This document shows positions 26,990 through 36,437 of a DNA stretch of 64,000 nucleotides, piece after piece. Each line of letters starts with the position of its first letter. The stretch's first letter is position 1. The translations under genes and the position numbers were made by a program. This DNA is from Dyadobacter jejuensis (GTDB lineage Bacteria; Bacteroidota; Bacteroidia; Cytophagales; Spirosomataceae): NCBI RefSeq assembly GCF_003149085.1, contig NZ_QGDT01000009.1, positions 1 to 64,000 of the forward strand. Reading direction: 5' to 3'. The notes under the pieces were generated by a model. The model saw only the letters and a list, made by a program, of their open reading frames with translations. It searched no databases and was not told where the DNA came from.

Positions 26990-28534
26990 CTACCATTCTG
27001 GATTTTGAGTAAGCATTTTGTTTAAGGAGAGTTCCCGTAAAGGAATGGGCTGCAACAAATGCTTCTGGGTAATGTTATTGGCAGCAACGGTCGCCGGCCC
27101 TCTAAAACTTCCTCCCATTAAATACGCCTCCTCGGCCAATGTTTTCATGGTAGGAATCAGGATATTCCAACGAATCAAGTCTAGCTTCCTCCAGCTTTCA
27201 AAACAAAGCTCGCGGGAGCGTTCATCCTTAATCAGTTTTCTAAATTCCCCTTGGGAGCTTACCATTTCAGCATCCGTATAAAGGGTTGTCTGAGCACGTT
27301 CTCGTACCTGGTTCAGCCACTGATAGGCCAGAATAGTGGGACCATTCACCTCATTTTCGGCCTCTGCCGCCATGAGCAACACATCGGCATAGCGCAGTAA
27401 GGGGAAATTGGTCCCATTGTAGTTTTTGATTTTATTCGCTGTTAATTCATATTCGCGGCGCCATTTACCAATATTGCGGTTATAGATTTGGGTAGGAAGC
27501 CAGTACACTTTTTCAGGCCCAAAATTTTTGGAATAGGCAAAGGGAGCTATGGCCCAGTCGCGGCGGGTGTCCGTAGAGTCATAAAGATCATATAAATGCT
27601 TCTGCACCCTATATTGGGCCCCCGAAAACCCTAAATCAAGATCCTGCTGGCTGATCCCGTTATTATTTCCTAATCCTCCGGTTTCTCCATAGGGTTCGCC
27701 GGCTCCAGTAGTAAAAAATTCCAATTCCCATATCGACTCTTTGGTGTCATACTTGTTCTGTATCAGGTTGATAAAAAACTGCTCGTAGCTTGGATTCAGT
27801 TCATGGTAACCCAAGTCGATCACCTGCTTACTCCATTTGAGGGCATCGGCATACCGTGCTACATCGTTAACTGGGAAACCGGCTTTGTAAAGGTTTACCC
27901 TAGCCAGAACCCCCCAAACCGCCGACTTAGAAATCCTACCGGCCATATTTTGATCCAAAATACTAGGCACAAGTTTTTCTGCCGCTTCCATTTCCTGAAT
28001 AATAAAATCGTACACCTCATCGGCAGGAACCCGCGGATAGGCAATATCGTTAACAGATGCCGTGGGTAATGTTCTAAGGGGAACTGCCCCATAGTTTTGC
28101 ACCAACACAAAGTAATAATAAGCCCTTAAAAATCTAGCCTGCCCTTCAATATTGTCTCTGGCTTCCTCAGACATTTCGGGCTTCTCCAGGTTATCGAGCA
28201 GCACATTGGCTCTTTCAATCCCGGTGTACATATATCTCCAAATCAGATTCACGACATTATCACCCGCATCATATACATACACTTGCGCTCCTCGGGAAGC
28301 AGTAGTAAACATCTCGTCGGCGACGTCCCAGGTGGTAGTAAGGCCATCTCCCCCGTTGTACATTCCTGTTTTGCCAAGCATGTCATATACTCCATTTAAG
28401 GCATAACTGAGCTCGGTTTCATTATTATAATAATACTGAGGCGAAAGGAAATCGGATGGCTGGGTGTTCAGCGCTTCTTCACAAGAGAACAACCCCGTTG
28501 CAAATAGCAGCGTAAGGATTACTATTTTTTTCAT
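26990..28534 (-). CDS. SusD/RagB-family glycan-binding lipoprotein (SusD2)
   Basis: A 514-residue SusD-type lipoprotein. The start is set at 28534 (MKKIVILTLL), because it gives a signal and lipobox LFSC; the open frame extends upstream to 28705 but would overlap the end of SusC2 and destroy the signal. TPR-like helices include GQARFLRAYYYFVLVQNYGAVPL at about 143-165. The C-terminal part has LLRYADVLLMAAEAENEVNG, ERSRELCFESWRKLDLIRW and the final LTQNPEW. It caps the SusC2 pore and binds oligosaccharide at the cell surface. The gap after SusC2 is 19 bp. Confidence 0.95.
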   Translation of the reverse strand: MKKIVILTLLFATGLFSCEEALNTQPSDFLSPQYYYNNETELSYALNGVYDMLGKTGMYNGGDGLTTTWDVADEMFTTASRGAQVYVYDAGDNVVNLIWRYMYTGIERANVLLDNLEKPEMSEEARDNIEGQARFLRAYYYFVLVQNYGAVPLRTLPTASVNDIAYPRVPADEVYDFIIQEMEAAEKLVPSILDQNMAGRISKSAVWGVLARVNLYKAGFPVNDVARYADALKWSKQVIDLGYHELNPSYEQFFINLIQNKYDTKESIWELEFFTTGAGEPYGETGGLGNNNGISQQDLDLGFSGAQYRVQKHLYDLYDSTDTRRDWAIAPFAYSKNFGPEKVYWLPTQIYNRNIGKWRREYELTANKIKNYNGTNFPLLRYADVLLMAAEAENEVNGPTILAYQWLNQVRERAQTTLYTDAEMVSSQGEFRKLIKDERSRELCFESWRKLDLIRWNILIPTMKTLAEEAYLMGGSFRGPATVAANNITQKHLLQPIPLRELSLNKMLTQNPEW

Positions 28535-28553
28535 ATTCTTGTAGGATAAAATT

Positions 28554-31500
28554 TTAGAATGAGGCGTTAAGTCCAAAAACAATGGTTCGGGCCCTAGGAT
28601 AGGGCGAAAAATCAAATCCGGGAGTAAGCGCAGAGTGCCGGGTCGACACCTCTGGATCGATTCCCGAATATTTGGTCCAGGTATAAAGGTTCTGTGCAGA
28701 AACATAAATACGAGCCGACTTCATTTTAATAGGCTGTAAGATTCTAGATGCAATATTATATCCCAACGAAACGGTTTTCAAACGTAAGAAAGAGGCATCC
28801 TCTACCAGACGACTGGTATACAGATTTTGCCCATATCCATTATAACGAGGGATATTACTGCTTGTATTTTCAGGCGACCAACGATCTAAATAGGTAGCGT
28901 ATTGATTGGTATTCGACGAAGCTGATGTGGCATTTTCGAAGGCTACCCGATTGGCATTTAGGGCGTCGTTACCGTATGAAAACTGGAAAAAGACGTTTAA
29001 ATCAAATCCTTTGTACTCAAAATTATTATTTAATCCCCCTATAAAATCTGGATTAGGATTACCTATGGTAGTATAATCGTTTAGATTGATAATCCCATCG
29101 TTGTCCAAATCGCGGTATTTGGCATCTCCAGGCTGAATACTAGCTCGGTTGGCTCCATTTCCAGCTATGTTGGGTTTTAAGGCATAGGCCCCGCTGGCGA
29201 GACGGTCAAAATCTTCGTACTGATATACCCCATCAAATATCACCCCGTACATCATCGCTATGGGTTGCCCAATTTTGGCAATATACACCGGATTAGAGTT
29301 GTAAATGGCCCAGGTAGTAGAGGTAAGGGCTTCTTGGCCTTCAGTCAAGGCCAATACCTTATTCTTGTTAAAGGTGATGTTAAAACTGCTATTCCATTTA
29401 AAATCGGGCCGGGTAATGTTAAAAGAATTAAAGGATAGTTCTATACCACTGTTAGATACAGCGCCAATGTTCTTAAAGGCTTGCGTGTAACCCGTAGCAT
29501 AGGGCAGCTGGGCATTCAAGAGCAAATCATTGGTCCGTTTATAATAGTAATCCCCCGTAAACGTCAATCGATTATTGAAAAAAGCGAGATCAATTCCAGC
29601 GTTTATGGTGTTGGTCAACTCCCATTGCAGATCAGGATTCGCCAAGGCGGTAATGACGGCCCCTTTGTCGGGAACAGCATTGTCGAATGAATAGCCATTA
29701 TGAGAGGCAAAGTTCAACGAAGACAGATAGGCGAAGTCACTCACCCGGTTATTACCTGCTACTCCATATCCTAATCGTACCTTCGCATCGGTTACGAAGT
29801 TTAGGTCTTTCATAAATTCCTCTTCTACCAGCTTATAAGCCACCGCTGCCGAAGGGAAATAGCCCCAACGGTTCCCTTTAGCGAATTTGGAAGATCCATC
29901 CCCCCTAATAGTAAAGTCTAACAAATATTTAGATTTGAAATCGTAGTGTAAACGAGTAAACAAGGACTGTAAAGCCCATTGAGAGCTATATGATTGGATA
30001 GTTTGCGGGGTTCCTTCGTCGATTCCGCTTAATCCGAGCGCTTCGTTGGGCAGCTGTGTTCCTACGGCCCCAAACCGAGCAGAATTGGTAGCTTGTTGGC
30101 TATAACCGCCCAGAATAGAGAAGTTATGAAACTTGCCTATTTTTTTGCGATAGGTGAGTGTATTTTCATTACTAAAGTTGTTAGACTTAGTAAAATATTC
30201 ACTTCCATTTACCCCTAATGATTGCGGATAGGCAGGGTTCCCAGTTCGAGTCAGGGAATTATTGAAAGTTGCATCCTGATAGAATCCGCGGTTGATATTT
30301 CCCGTAATTCTCAATTTTAGGTCCTTGGTGATAGCATATTCCGCATAAGCGCTGGCATTTATTGAGGTATTGAATTTTTCGCGCTGCTCGTTTTGAACCT
30401 GAATGAGCGGGTTGGTTCTGTAGTCGGTGAGTGGATTTATAGCGGGGTCGGTCAAGGACTCTTCAAACGGCAAAGTTTGATCCGTATTAAATGGCCGATA
30501 ACTCCAGATACTGTACATCAAACTAGCCGAAGTTGAGCCCCCATTGGCCGTGGCAATGGTTCCATATTCCTTGGTATCGCTATAATTGACGTTGATCCCT
30601 ACCTTAAACTTTGGGTTAATGGTTTGATCCAGCTTAAACCGGCCCTGATACCTTCTAAAACCCGTATTTACAAATATCCCATCCTGATCGAGTACGGAGC
30701 CCGAAAAAGAATATTTAGTGGTATTACTACCACCACTTACCGAGATACTATGGTTGTGCATATGTGCTCGTTGCAACACCTTTTCGTACCAATCTATGCC
30801 CTCCACACTCTTATAATCCTCCAGAGTTTTTTCGGGAAAGGTCAAATACCGATTGATAATATCGGGGTTATTGGATTCTAACTGTAACTTAACAAACTCA
30901 TATGGACTGAGCACCTCCAGGCGATTGATGTCATCCAAGAACCCGTAAGAGCCGTTATAATTAATAGAGGGTGCTCCCGTTTTCCCACTTTTGGTGGTGA
31001 TCATAATCACCCCATTCGCTCCTCTTGAGCCATAGATAGCGGTGGCACTGGCATCCTTTAGGATATCAATAGATTCGATATCGGCAGGATTTAGCGCATT
31101 ATTATCATTACTTTCTATAGGAAAGCCATCGATCACATATAAAGGCGAATTGTCTTGGGTTAGCGAGTTGGCTCCACGGATTACGATATTGGGCAAGGAC
31201 CCAGGCTGGCCGTCATTAGAAGTCACCTGCACACCCGCTACCCTACCGGCTAGGGCTTCATCGAAGGACTTTACCGGAGCCAGGTTCATATCGGTAACAT
31301 TTACGGTGCCCACAGAGCCCGTTAAGTCCTTTTTATTGGCCGTTCCATAGCCTATCACCACCACCTCATTCAGGTTATCTTCACTAGCGGCCAGACGGAT
31401 ATTATGGACGGTTTTGGATCCAATACTCACCTCCTGAGTGACAAAGCCAACAAAACTAAATACCAACACGGCATTGTCGGCCACCCGATCGAGGGCGTAT

Positions 31501-31745
31501 TTCCCTTCTACATTGGTAGTAGTACCAGTTTTGGTGTTTTTCACGACGATACTTACACCGGGTAAAGGACTCCCTTTTTCGTCTGTTACAATACCAACGA
31601 CGTTTTTATCCAAAACGACCTCAGTAGCATGAGCCATAGACAGGCTTATGCCAAGGCCGATTATCAATGCGTTCAGGAAGGATGATAACCTACTAAGGTA
31701 GCGGTTCTTATTCCTGAAATAGAGAATAGCAGAATTTTTTCTCAT
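28554..31745 (-). CDS. SusC/RagA-family TonB-dependent transporter (SusC2)
   Basis: A 1063-residue outer-membrane transporter. The long signal region ends near MAHA (residue 40). A carboxypeptidase-like domain follows (VGIVTDEKGSPLPGVSIVV), then the TonB-box-like LNEVVVIGYGTA, the plug (ALAGRVAGVQVT, PLYVIDGFPIE, DILKDASATAIYGSRGANGV) and the barrel with terminal Phe (VFGLNASF). It is first in the leftward operon SusC2-SusD2-DUF5017 and divergent from the HTCS gene, which is the classic arrangement for regulator and target. A weaker copy of the direct-repeat operator lies 80 bp upstream. Confidence 0.97.
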   Translation of the reverse strand: MRKNSAILYFRNKNRYLSRLSSFLNALIIGLGISLSMAHATEVVLDKNVVGIVTDEKGSPLPGVSIVVKNTKTGTTTNVEGKYALDRVADNAVLVFSFVGFVTQEVSIGSKTVHNIRLAASEDNLNEVVVIGYGTANKKDLTGSVGTVNVTDMNLAPVKSFDEALAGRVAGVQVTSNDGQPGSLPNIVIRGANSLTQDNSPLYVIDGFPIESNDNNALNPADIESIDILKDASATAIYGSRGANGVIMITTKSGKTGAPSINYNGSYGFLDDINRLEVLSPYEFVKLQLESNNPDIINRYLTFPEKTLEDYKSVEGIDWYEKVLQRAHMHNHSISVSGGSNTTKYSFSGSVLDQDGIFVNTGFRRYQGRFKLDQTINPKFKVGINVNYSDTKEYGTIATANGGSTSASLMYSIWSYRPFNTDQTLPFEESLTDPAINPLTDYRTNPLIQVQNEQREKFNTSINASAYAEYAITKDLKLRITGNINRGFYQDATFNNSLTRTGNPAYPQSLGVNGSEYFTKSNNFSNENTLTYRKKIGKFHNFSILGGYSQQATNSARFGAVGTQLPNEALGLSGIDEGTPQTIQSYSSQWALQSLFTRLHYDFKSKYLLDFTIRGDGSSKFAKGNRWGYFPSAAVAYKLVEEEFMKDLNFVTDAKVRLGYGVAGNNRVSDFAYLSSLNFASHNGYSFDNAVPDKGAVITALANPDLQWELTNTINAGIDLAFFNNRLTFTGDYYYKRTNDLLLNAQLPYATGYTQAFKNIGAVSNSGIELSFNSFNITRPDFKWNSSFNITFNKNKVLALTEGQEALTSTTWAIYNSNPVYIAKIGQPIAMMYGVIFDGVYQYEDFDRLASGAYALKPNIAGNGANRASIQPGDAKYRDLDNDGIINLNDYTTIGNPNPDFIGGLNNNFEYKGFDLNVFFQFSYGNDALNANRVAFENATSASSNTNQYATYLDRWSPENTSSNIPRYNGYGQNLYTSRLVEDASFLRLKTVSLGYNIASRILQPIKMKSARIYVSAQNLYTWTKYSGIDPEVSTRHSALTPGFDFSPYPRARTIVFGLNASF

Positions 31746-32118
31746 ACAGTTACTGGGTTTAAAAATGGTGAACTAAAATGATGCTGTAAAAGTAACTTGG
31801 TTCGAGTCAAGGGAGCTTGGCAGGATGTTGCAAATGCTATTTGAAATTGATCAAATCGAAGAAAATATTACATTTATCGACCCTAAAGAGCCTTTTTTAG
31901 TAATACTTAATGGAAATAATGGATATTTATAATGCTTTAAGTCTCCTTATGTTAACAAGGGTATCCCTATTATAGAATCGAAAGGAGCGGGCAGTAGCCT
32001 TACGGCTAAAAGTAATTATTGAAACATTTTTTTGCATTCGATTCCGTTACTCCGGGGTCCACCATAAAAGCATCGAATCGGAAGGGGGAGTTCCGAAAAA
32101 CTAACCTGACAAAGTATT
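31746..32118. other. Divergent promoter region between SusC2 and the HTCS
   Basis: This 373-bp gap holds operator copy D for SusC2 (31825-31855). Near the HTCS start, GCATTCGATTCCG (about 32034-32046) and GCATCGAATCGGA (about 32070-32082) form an imperfect repeat in the probable leader. No TTTGNNNCAT pair faces the HTCS gene, so the regulator may not use this element on its own promoter. No coding frame is supported. Confidence 0.5.
31825..31855 (-). promoter_or_regulatory. Direct-repeat operator, copy D (SusC2 operon), weaker
   Basis: Read leftward, TTTGATCAAT and TTTGCAACAT start 21 bp apart. The promoter-proximal half is identical to those of copy B. The distal half keeps TTTG and the final AT only, and the spacer lacks the AGAC core. 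It ends 80 bp upstream of the SusC2 start, matching the position of copy B. Confidence 0.5.
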
Positions 32119-35100
32119 ATGAGATTTTTACTAAGTATCCTTTTGATCACCGTTAGCGTCACACCGCTCTTAGCTCAAGATAGTTTTGCTGTAAGACAAG
32201 AGGATAATATTTCGCCAGAACTCATTTTCAGAAGATATACCAGTGAAGAAGGATTGCCGGATAATCGAATCAGATCTATTTTTCAGGATAGCAAAGGCTA
32301 TCTATGGCTATGTACCATGAACGGACTAGCCCGCTATGATGGATATACCTTTAAAAAGTTTGACGCCAACGAAAACGAAAGGAGCATTGCAGGCAATTGG
32401 ACCCATGCTATCTGCGAAGATGCTTCCCAAAATCTTTGGATGGGGACTGGGGATGGTCTAAACTTTTACGATGTCAAAACAGACCAATTTACCCGTTTCG
32501 TTCATGATCCGAATGACAAAAACTCTCTATTTAGCAACCGAATAACCAGCCTAGTAGCCGACAAGCAGGGTAAAATATGGATTGGGACCGAGGACGGTCT
32601 GGCCAATTTTCAGCCAGCCACCGGCCAATTTAAGACCCTAACACAAGCTCCCTTTAATACCAATATCTGTACGATCATCGAATCTTACGACGATTATATC
32701 TGGATAGCCACCAGGAACGGACTGGTACATTATAACGTAAAAACCGACACCTATAAGTATTATCCCTCCACAATCGCCCCCAATATCCATGGGGACACCT
32801 TTTGGTCCTTATACGAAGACGATCGAAACCTGTATATAGGAACCACTAGCCGAGGGTTGGTAAGGTTACCTTATCAAAAACAAACTCAGGACTACGGAAA
32901 TTTTGAATACTTAAATAAATTTTCGAATACAAAAGATCATCTAGAAAACGACGAGATATTCGATATTTGCAAATCTTCTACTGGCGATTTCTGGCTGGCA
33001 ACTGCAAGAGGCCTGGCAAAAATAGAAAACTTAAAGTCCCCTAATTCGAAACTAAGCTTTCAAAGAAATAACCCAATCAATAACAAGAGTCTGAGTGATA
33101 ACACCGTATACCAGGTCTTTATCGACAAAAACAAAATCCTCTGGTGCGGAACCGAGTTAGGCCTCAACAAACTGGATCTGGATCTGCTCCCATTCCGCTA
33201 TTACACCTTCAAAGACTCCAAGAGTCTGGATCAAGTCCGAAGTGTTTTTACCAGAGATGGCGTGAATATTTGGGTTGGATCATCCCTCAATGGAGTATAT
33301 CGCTACAACCTGAATACCAATGCTACGGTATCCTATCAATTTCGACACGATATATCCAGGTTCAACTTCAACCGAAACCGCTCCATTTTTATTGAAGACA
33401 CCGGAAAAGCCTGGTTTGGTACCTTGGGAGGGGCTATTAGCTTCGATATTGCTGAGCCCAGTCGTCTCTCTCAAAAATTTGACAACAAAGGTATTTATAC
33501 TTATTTGAAGGATTCTAGTAATAATTTATGGCTGGGGACCAATAAAGGTCTGATCAAGATCGATAAAAACGGCACTGAAAAAATATATACCGCTCAAACC
33601 AAAGCGCCTCACCGACTCAGTGGAAACCTACTGCGCCACTTGTACGAAGACCGAAGTGGGCGGGTATGGATAGGCCTCGAGACTGCCGGATTAAACATCT
33701 ACCTTCCTGAAAAGGATGCTTTTTTGAACTTCAACGAGCTCAATAGCCAAGGAAAGCTATTGGGAAATACCGTCAGCTCGATTACGGAATACCCCAAAAA
33801 TGTATTCTGGGTAGGTACGGACGCCGGACTCAACAAAATACAGGTAAATAGAAACCAGCAAGGTGAATTCCAATTGAAGATAAAAAACTATTCGGAAGCC
33901 AGCGGCCTGCCCGACAAGGCAGTAAGTGGGGTGATGGCCGATGACCTAGGCTATATCTGGGTGAGCACCATTAAAGGCCTATTGAGGTTCGATACGACCA
34001 AGGAGCAATTCCACAACTTCTTACCAAACCTAAACTTCAATTTTAGCTGTGCCTACAAATACAGCAGCCATCAATTTATTTTTGGCACCTCCGATGGCTT
34101 CGTGGTGTTCGACCCTCATAATGTTTCTACCGACGACCTCCCTCCTCAAGTAGTCATATCGGACCTTAAACTTTTTAACCAACCGGTTCAAATCGACAGC
34201 CTTTATCATGGCCAAGTACTGCTGAAACAATCCTTATCGCATACCAAAGAAGTACACTTCAGTCATAAAAACAACGTCTTTACCATAGGCTTTACAGGAC
34301 TCCATTTTTCGAACCCTGAGAATAATATTTACGCCTATAAAATGGAAGGATTCGATACGGATTGGATTTACACCAAAGCGTCTAACCGATCGGCTACTTA
34401 CACCAATCTAGATCCTGGCACCTATTATTTTCAGGTCCGAGCCTCCAGTGGACTAGGGGTGTGGAATAAAGATCCATCAGTAATTAAAGTAGTAATCCAA
34501 ACTCCACCATGGCGTACCTGGTGGGCCGTACTCCTTTATTTTATATTGGCCCTATCCGTGCTTCTCATTATCATCCGACACTTGTTGATTCAAGCCCAAC
34601 AAAAGCAACAAATAGAGTTTGATGAAAAAGAAATTGCACAATTAAAGAATCTTCATCATATGAAGATGGAGTTTTTTACCGATATCTCCCATGAGTTTAG
34701 AACCCCCTTATCGCTTATCGTAGGACCGGTGGAAGACATGTTAAGGACTACGGACCCGATGTCGGGGACTGTGAAGAAGAAGCTTCAACTCGTATACCGC
34801 AATTGTAAAAGCCTATTATTCCTGATCGACGAGCTGGTGACGTTTCAAAAATTCGATCAGGGAATGCTGAAACTGGCCTTAAAGAAAATGGACCCAGTAG
34901 AGTTCACAGAGGATATCTGCACCAATTTCGAATTATTGGCTCAAAAGAATGCGATTGATTTTGAGTTTTCCTCTCAGGTAGCCAAGCATACCATGTGGTT
35001 CGACCCTGGCAAATTGGAGATGGTACTCAACAACCTCATTTTTAATGCCTTTAAATTCTCCAATCCTGGTGGACAGGTTAAGGTGCAGATGTACACCGTA

Positions 35101-36291
35101 AAGCAGGAGAGCCCCGCCGACAAGCCCTGGTTATGCATCAGCATAGAGGATAATGGAAAAGGAATTCCTAAGGATGAGATTACGCATATTTTTGACCGAT
35201 TTTACCAAGGTAACACCAACAAAAGAGGTTCGGGAGTAGGCCTATCCCTCTCCAAAAGCCTGATAGAACTACATAAAGGCGTGATCACCGTAGAGAGCCA
35301 ACCTAACATCCGTACCCGTTTTACGGTGTTTCTACCCCTATCGACGGCCCTTACACAGACTCCCCAGGAAGTAAAAGTAAGCAAAGGTTCCATGCCCCTT
35401 TTTGTGGATGGCGCATCCCTTGCCGAAGTGCTTGGAGGAGAAATAGCTGAAGAGGATAAAGGAGATTTGCTGATCGTCGATGATAATGAAGAGGTACTGG
35501 CCTTTCTCGAATTGTTGTTTCAGAAAAACTATAAAGTCAGAAAAGCCCTCAATGGGTTGGAAGCCATAGCCTGCATTCGAGAGCTCGAACCCGACCTAGT
35601 GATAAGTGATGTGATGATGCCCAAGATGGATGGCATCGAACTATGTAGCCGCATTAAAAGCCAACTGGCCACCTGCCATATCCCGGTAATATTGTTGACC
35701 GCCAAAACGGCCATGGACCATGCCATAGAAGGGATAGGTACCGGGGCAGACGACTATATCCCCAAGCCCTTCAATGCGCATTTCCTACAACTCCGAGTGG
35801 AGAAACTAATAGAATCTCAAAAAAGACTCCTAGAAAAGTTTCGGTTTACGCCGAATGGTTCACTGACCGTACAGCCCCATGTCACCCACGAAAACCTATT
35901 ACTCAACCCTAGGGAAGACCTCTTCATCGAAAAAATAACTCAGTGCATCAAGGAACAAATCAACAATGAATCGTTTAGCGTAGTGGAGCTGGGTGCTACC
36001 TTAGGAATGAGCCGTAGCAACTTGTTTCGCAAGCTAAAGGCCATTACCGGGCAAACTCCCATCGAGTTTATTTATTACATTCGACTTAATTATTCCGTGG
36101 AACTACTATTAGAACGGAAACTAAACATTTCGGAAATAGCCTACGAAGTCGGATTTAAAAACCCTTCTTCCTTTAGCAAGTCCTTCCGAAAGCAATTCGG
36201 AAAATCGCCCTCTGTTTATTTGAATGATAGGCTCGAAGAAAGCAAACAGGCCTCAAACATACAGGAAGAGCGGGGAGCTTCTAATGAATAG
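32119..36291 (+). CDS. Hybrid two-component system regulator (HTCS)
   Basis: A 1390-residue one-piece sensor and activator. The signal peptide (1-19) is followed by about 14 two-component propeller repeats (LWLCTMNGLARYDG, IWIGTEDGLANF) and a Y_Y_Y domain to about 790, all periplasmic. One membrane helix spans about 799-822. The kinase has His858 (ISHEFRTPL) and ATP-binding N-box NNLIFNAFKFSN (971 onward), with DNGKGIP and SGVGLSLS. The receiver carries Asp1164 (VISDVMMPKMDG). An AraC-type HTH domain ends the protein (about 1285-1380, LGMSRSNLFRKLKAITGQTP; SEIAYEVGFKNPSSFSKSF). All catalytic residues are intact. The family senses an oligosaccharide and activates PUL transcription. It is divergent from SusC2 and is the likely regulator of both PUL halves. 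Confidence 0.96.
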   Translation: MRFLLSILLITVSVTPLLAQDSFAVRQEDNISPELIFRRYTSEEGLPDNRIRSIFQDSKGYLWLCTMNGLARYDGYTFKKFDANENERSIAGNWTHAICEDASQNLWMGTGDGLNFYDVKTDQFTRFVHDPNDKNSLFSNRITSLVADKQGKIWIGTEDGLANFQPATGQFKTLTQAPFNTNICTIIESYDDYIWIATRNGLVHYNVKTDTYKYYPSTIAPNIHGDTFWSLYEDDRNLYIGTTSRGLVRLPYQKQTQDYGNFEYLNKFSNTKDHLENDEIFDICKSSTGDFWLATARGLAKIENLKSPNSKLSFQRNNPINNKSLSDNTVYQVFIDKNKILWCGTELGLNKLDLDLLPFRYYTFKDSKSLDQVRSVFTRDGVNIWVGSSLNGVYRYNLNTNATVSYQFRHDISRFNFNRNRSIFIEDTGKAWFGTLGGAISFDIAEPSRLSQKFDNKGIYTYLKDSSNNLWLGTNKGLIKIDKNGTEKIYTAQTKAPHRLSGNLLRHLYEDRSGRVWIGLETAGLNIYLPEKDAFLNFNELNSQGKLLGNTVSSITEYPKNVFWVGTDAGLNKIQVNRNQQGEFQLKIKNYSEASGLPDKAVSGVMADDLGYIWVSTIKGLLRFDTTKEQFHNFLPNLNFNFSCAYKYSSHQFIFGTSDGFVVFDPHNVSTDDLPPQVVISDLKLFNQPVQIDSLYHGQVLLKQSLSHTKEVHFSHKNNVFTIGFTGLHFSNPENNIYAYKMEGFDTDWIYTKASNRSATYTNLDPGTYYFQVRASSGLGVWNKDPSVIKVVIQTPPWRTWWAVLLYFILALSVLLIIIRHLLIQAQQKQQIEFDEKEIAQLKNLHHMKMEFFTDISHEFRTPLSLIVGPVEDMLRTTDPMSGTVKKKLQLVYRNCKSLLFLIDELVTFQKFDQGMLKLALKKMDPVEFTEDICTNFELLAQKNAIDFEFSSQVAKHTMWFDPGKLEMVLNNLIFNAFKFSNPGGQVKVQMYTVKQESPADKPWLCISIEDNGKGIPKDEITHIFDRFYQGNTNKRGSGVGLSLSKSLIELHKGVITVESQPNIRTRFTVFLPLSTALTQTPQEVKVSKGSMPLFVDGASLAEVLGGEIAEEDKGDLLIVDDNEEVLAFLELLFQKNYKVRKALNGLEAIACIRELEPDLVISDVMMPKMDGIELCSRIKSQLATCHIPVILLTAKTAMDHAIEGIGTGADDYIPKPFNAHFLQLRVEKLIESQKRLLEKFRFTPNGSLTVQPHVTHENLLLNPREDLFIEKITQCIKEQINNESFSVVELGATLGMSRSNLFRKLKAITGQTPIEFIYYIRLNYSVELLLERKLNISEIAYEVGFKNPSSFSKSFRKQFGKSPSVYLNDRLEESKQASNIQEERGASNE

Positions 36292-36368
36292 CCATTAAAA
36301 ATAATAGATAACAACTTAGTATCACCGATTGAAATAGCTATCTTGACAGGTAGGCATCGGAACGATCA

Positions 36369-36409
36369 GGAGAACGTTCGAGCCGGCATAACGCCCGAAC
36401 GGCTCCTTT
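36369..36409 (+). terminator. Possible terminator or leader hairpin
   Basis: A GGAG...CTCC stem continues into CGTTCGAGC (36375-36383) pairing with GCCCGAACG (36393-36401) with one mismatch, followed by a short CTTTCC tract. It lies between the HTCS and the 761-residue gene, only 28 bp before the latter's start, so it could end the HTCS transcript or tune read-through. Confidence 0.45.
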
Positions 36410-36437
36410 CCGATCCCATTCTAACCAAAACCAAAAT

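Noticed and set aside
28535-28705. N-terminal extension of SusD2
   Set aside because: The extension overlaps SusC2 and would hide the lipoprotein signal that starts at 28534.
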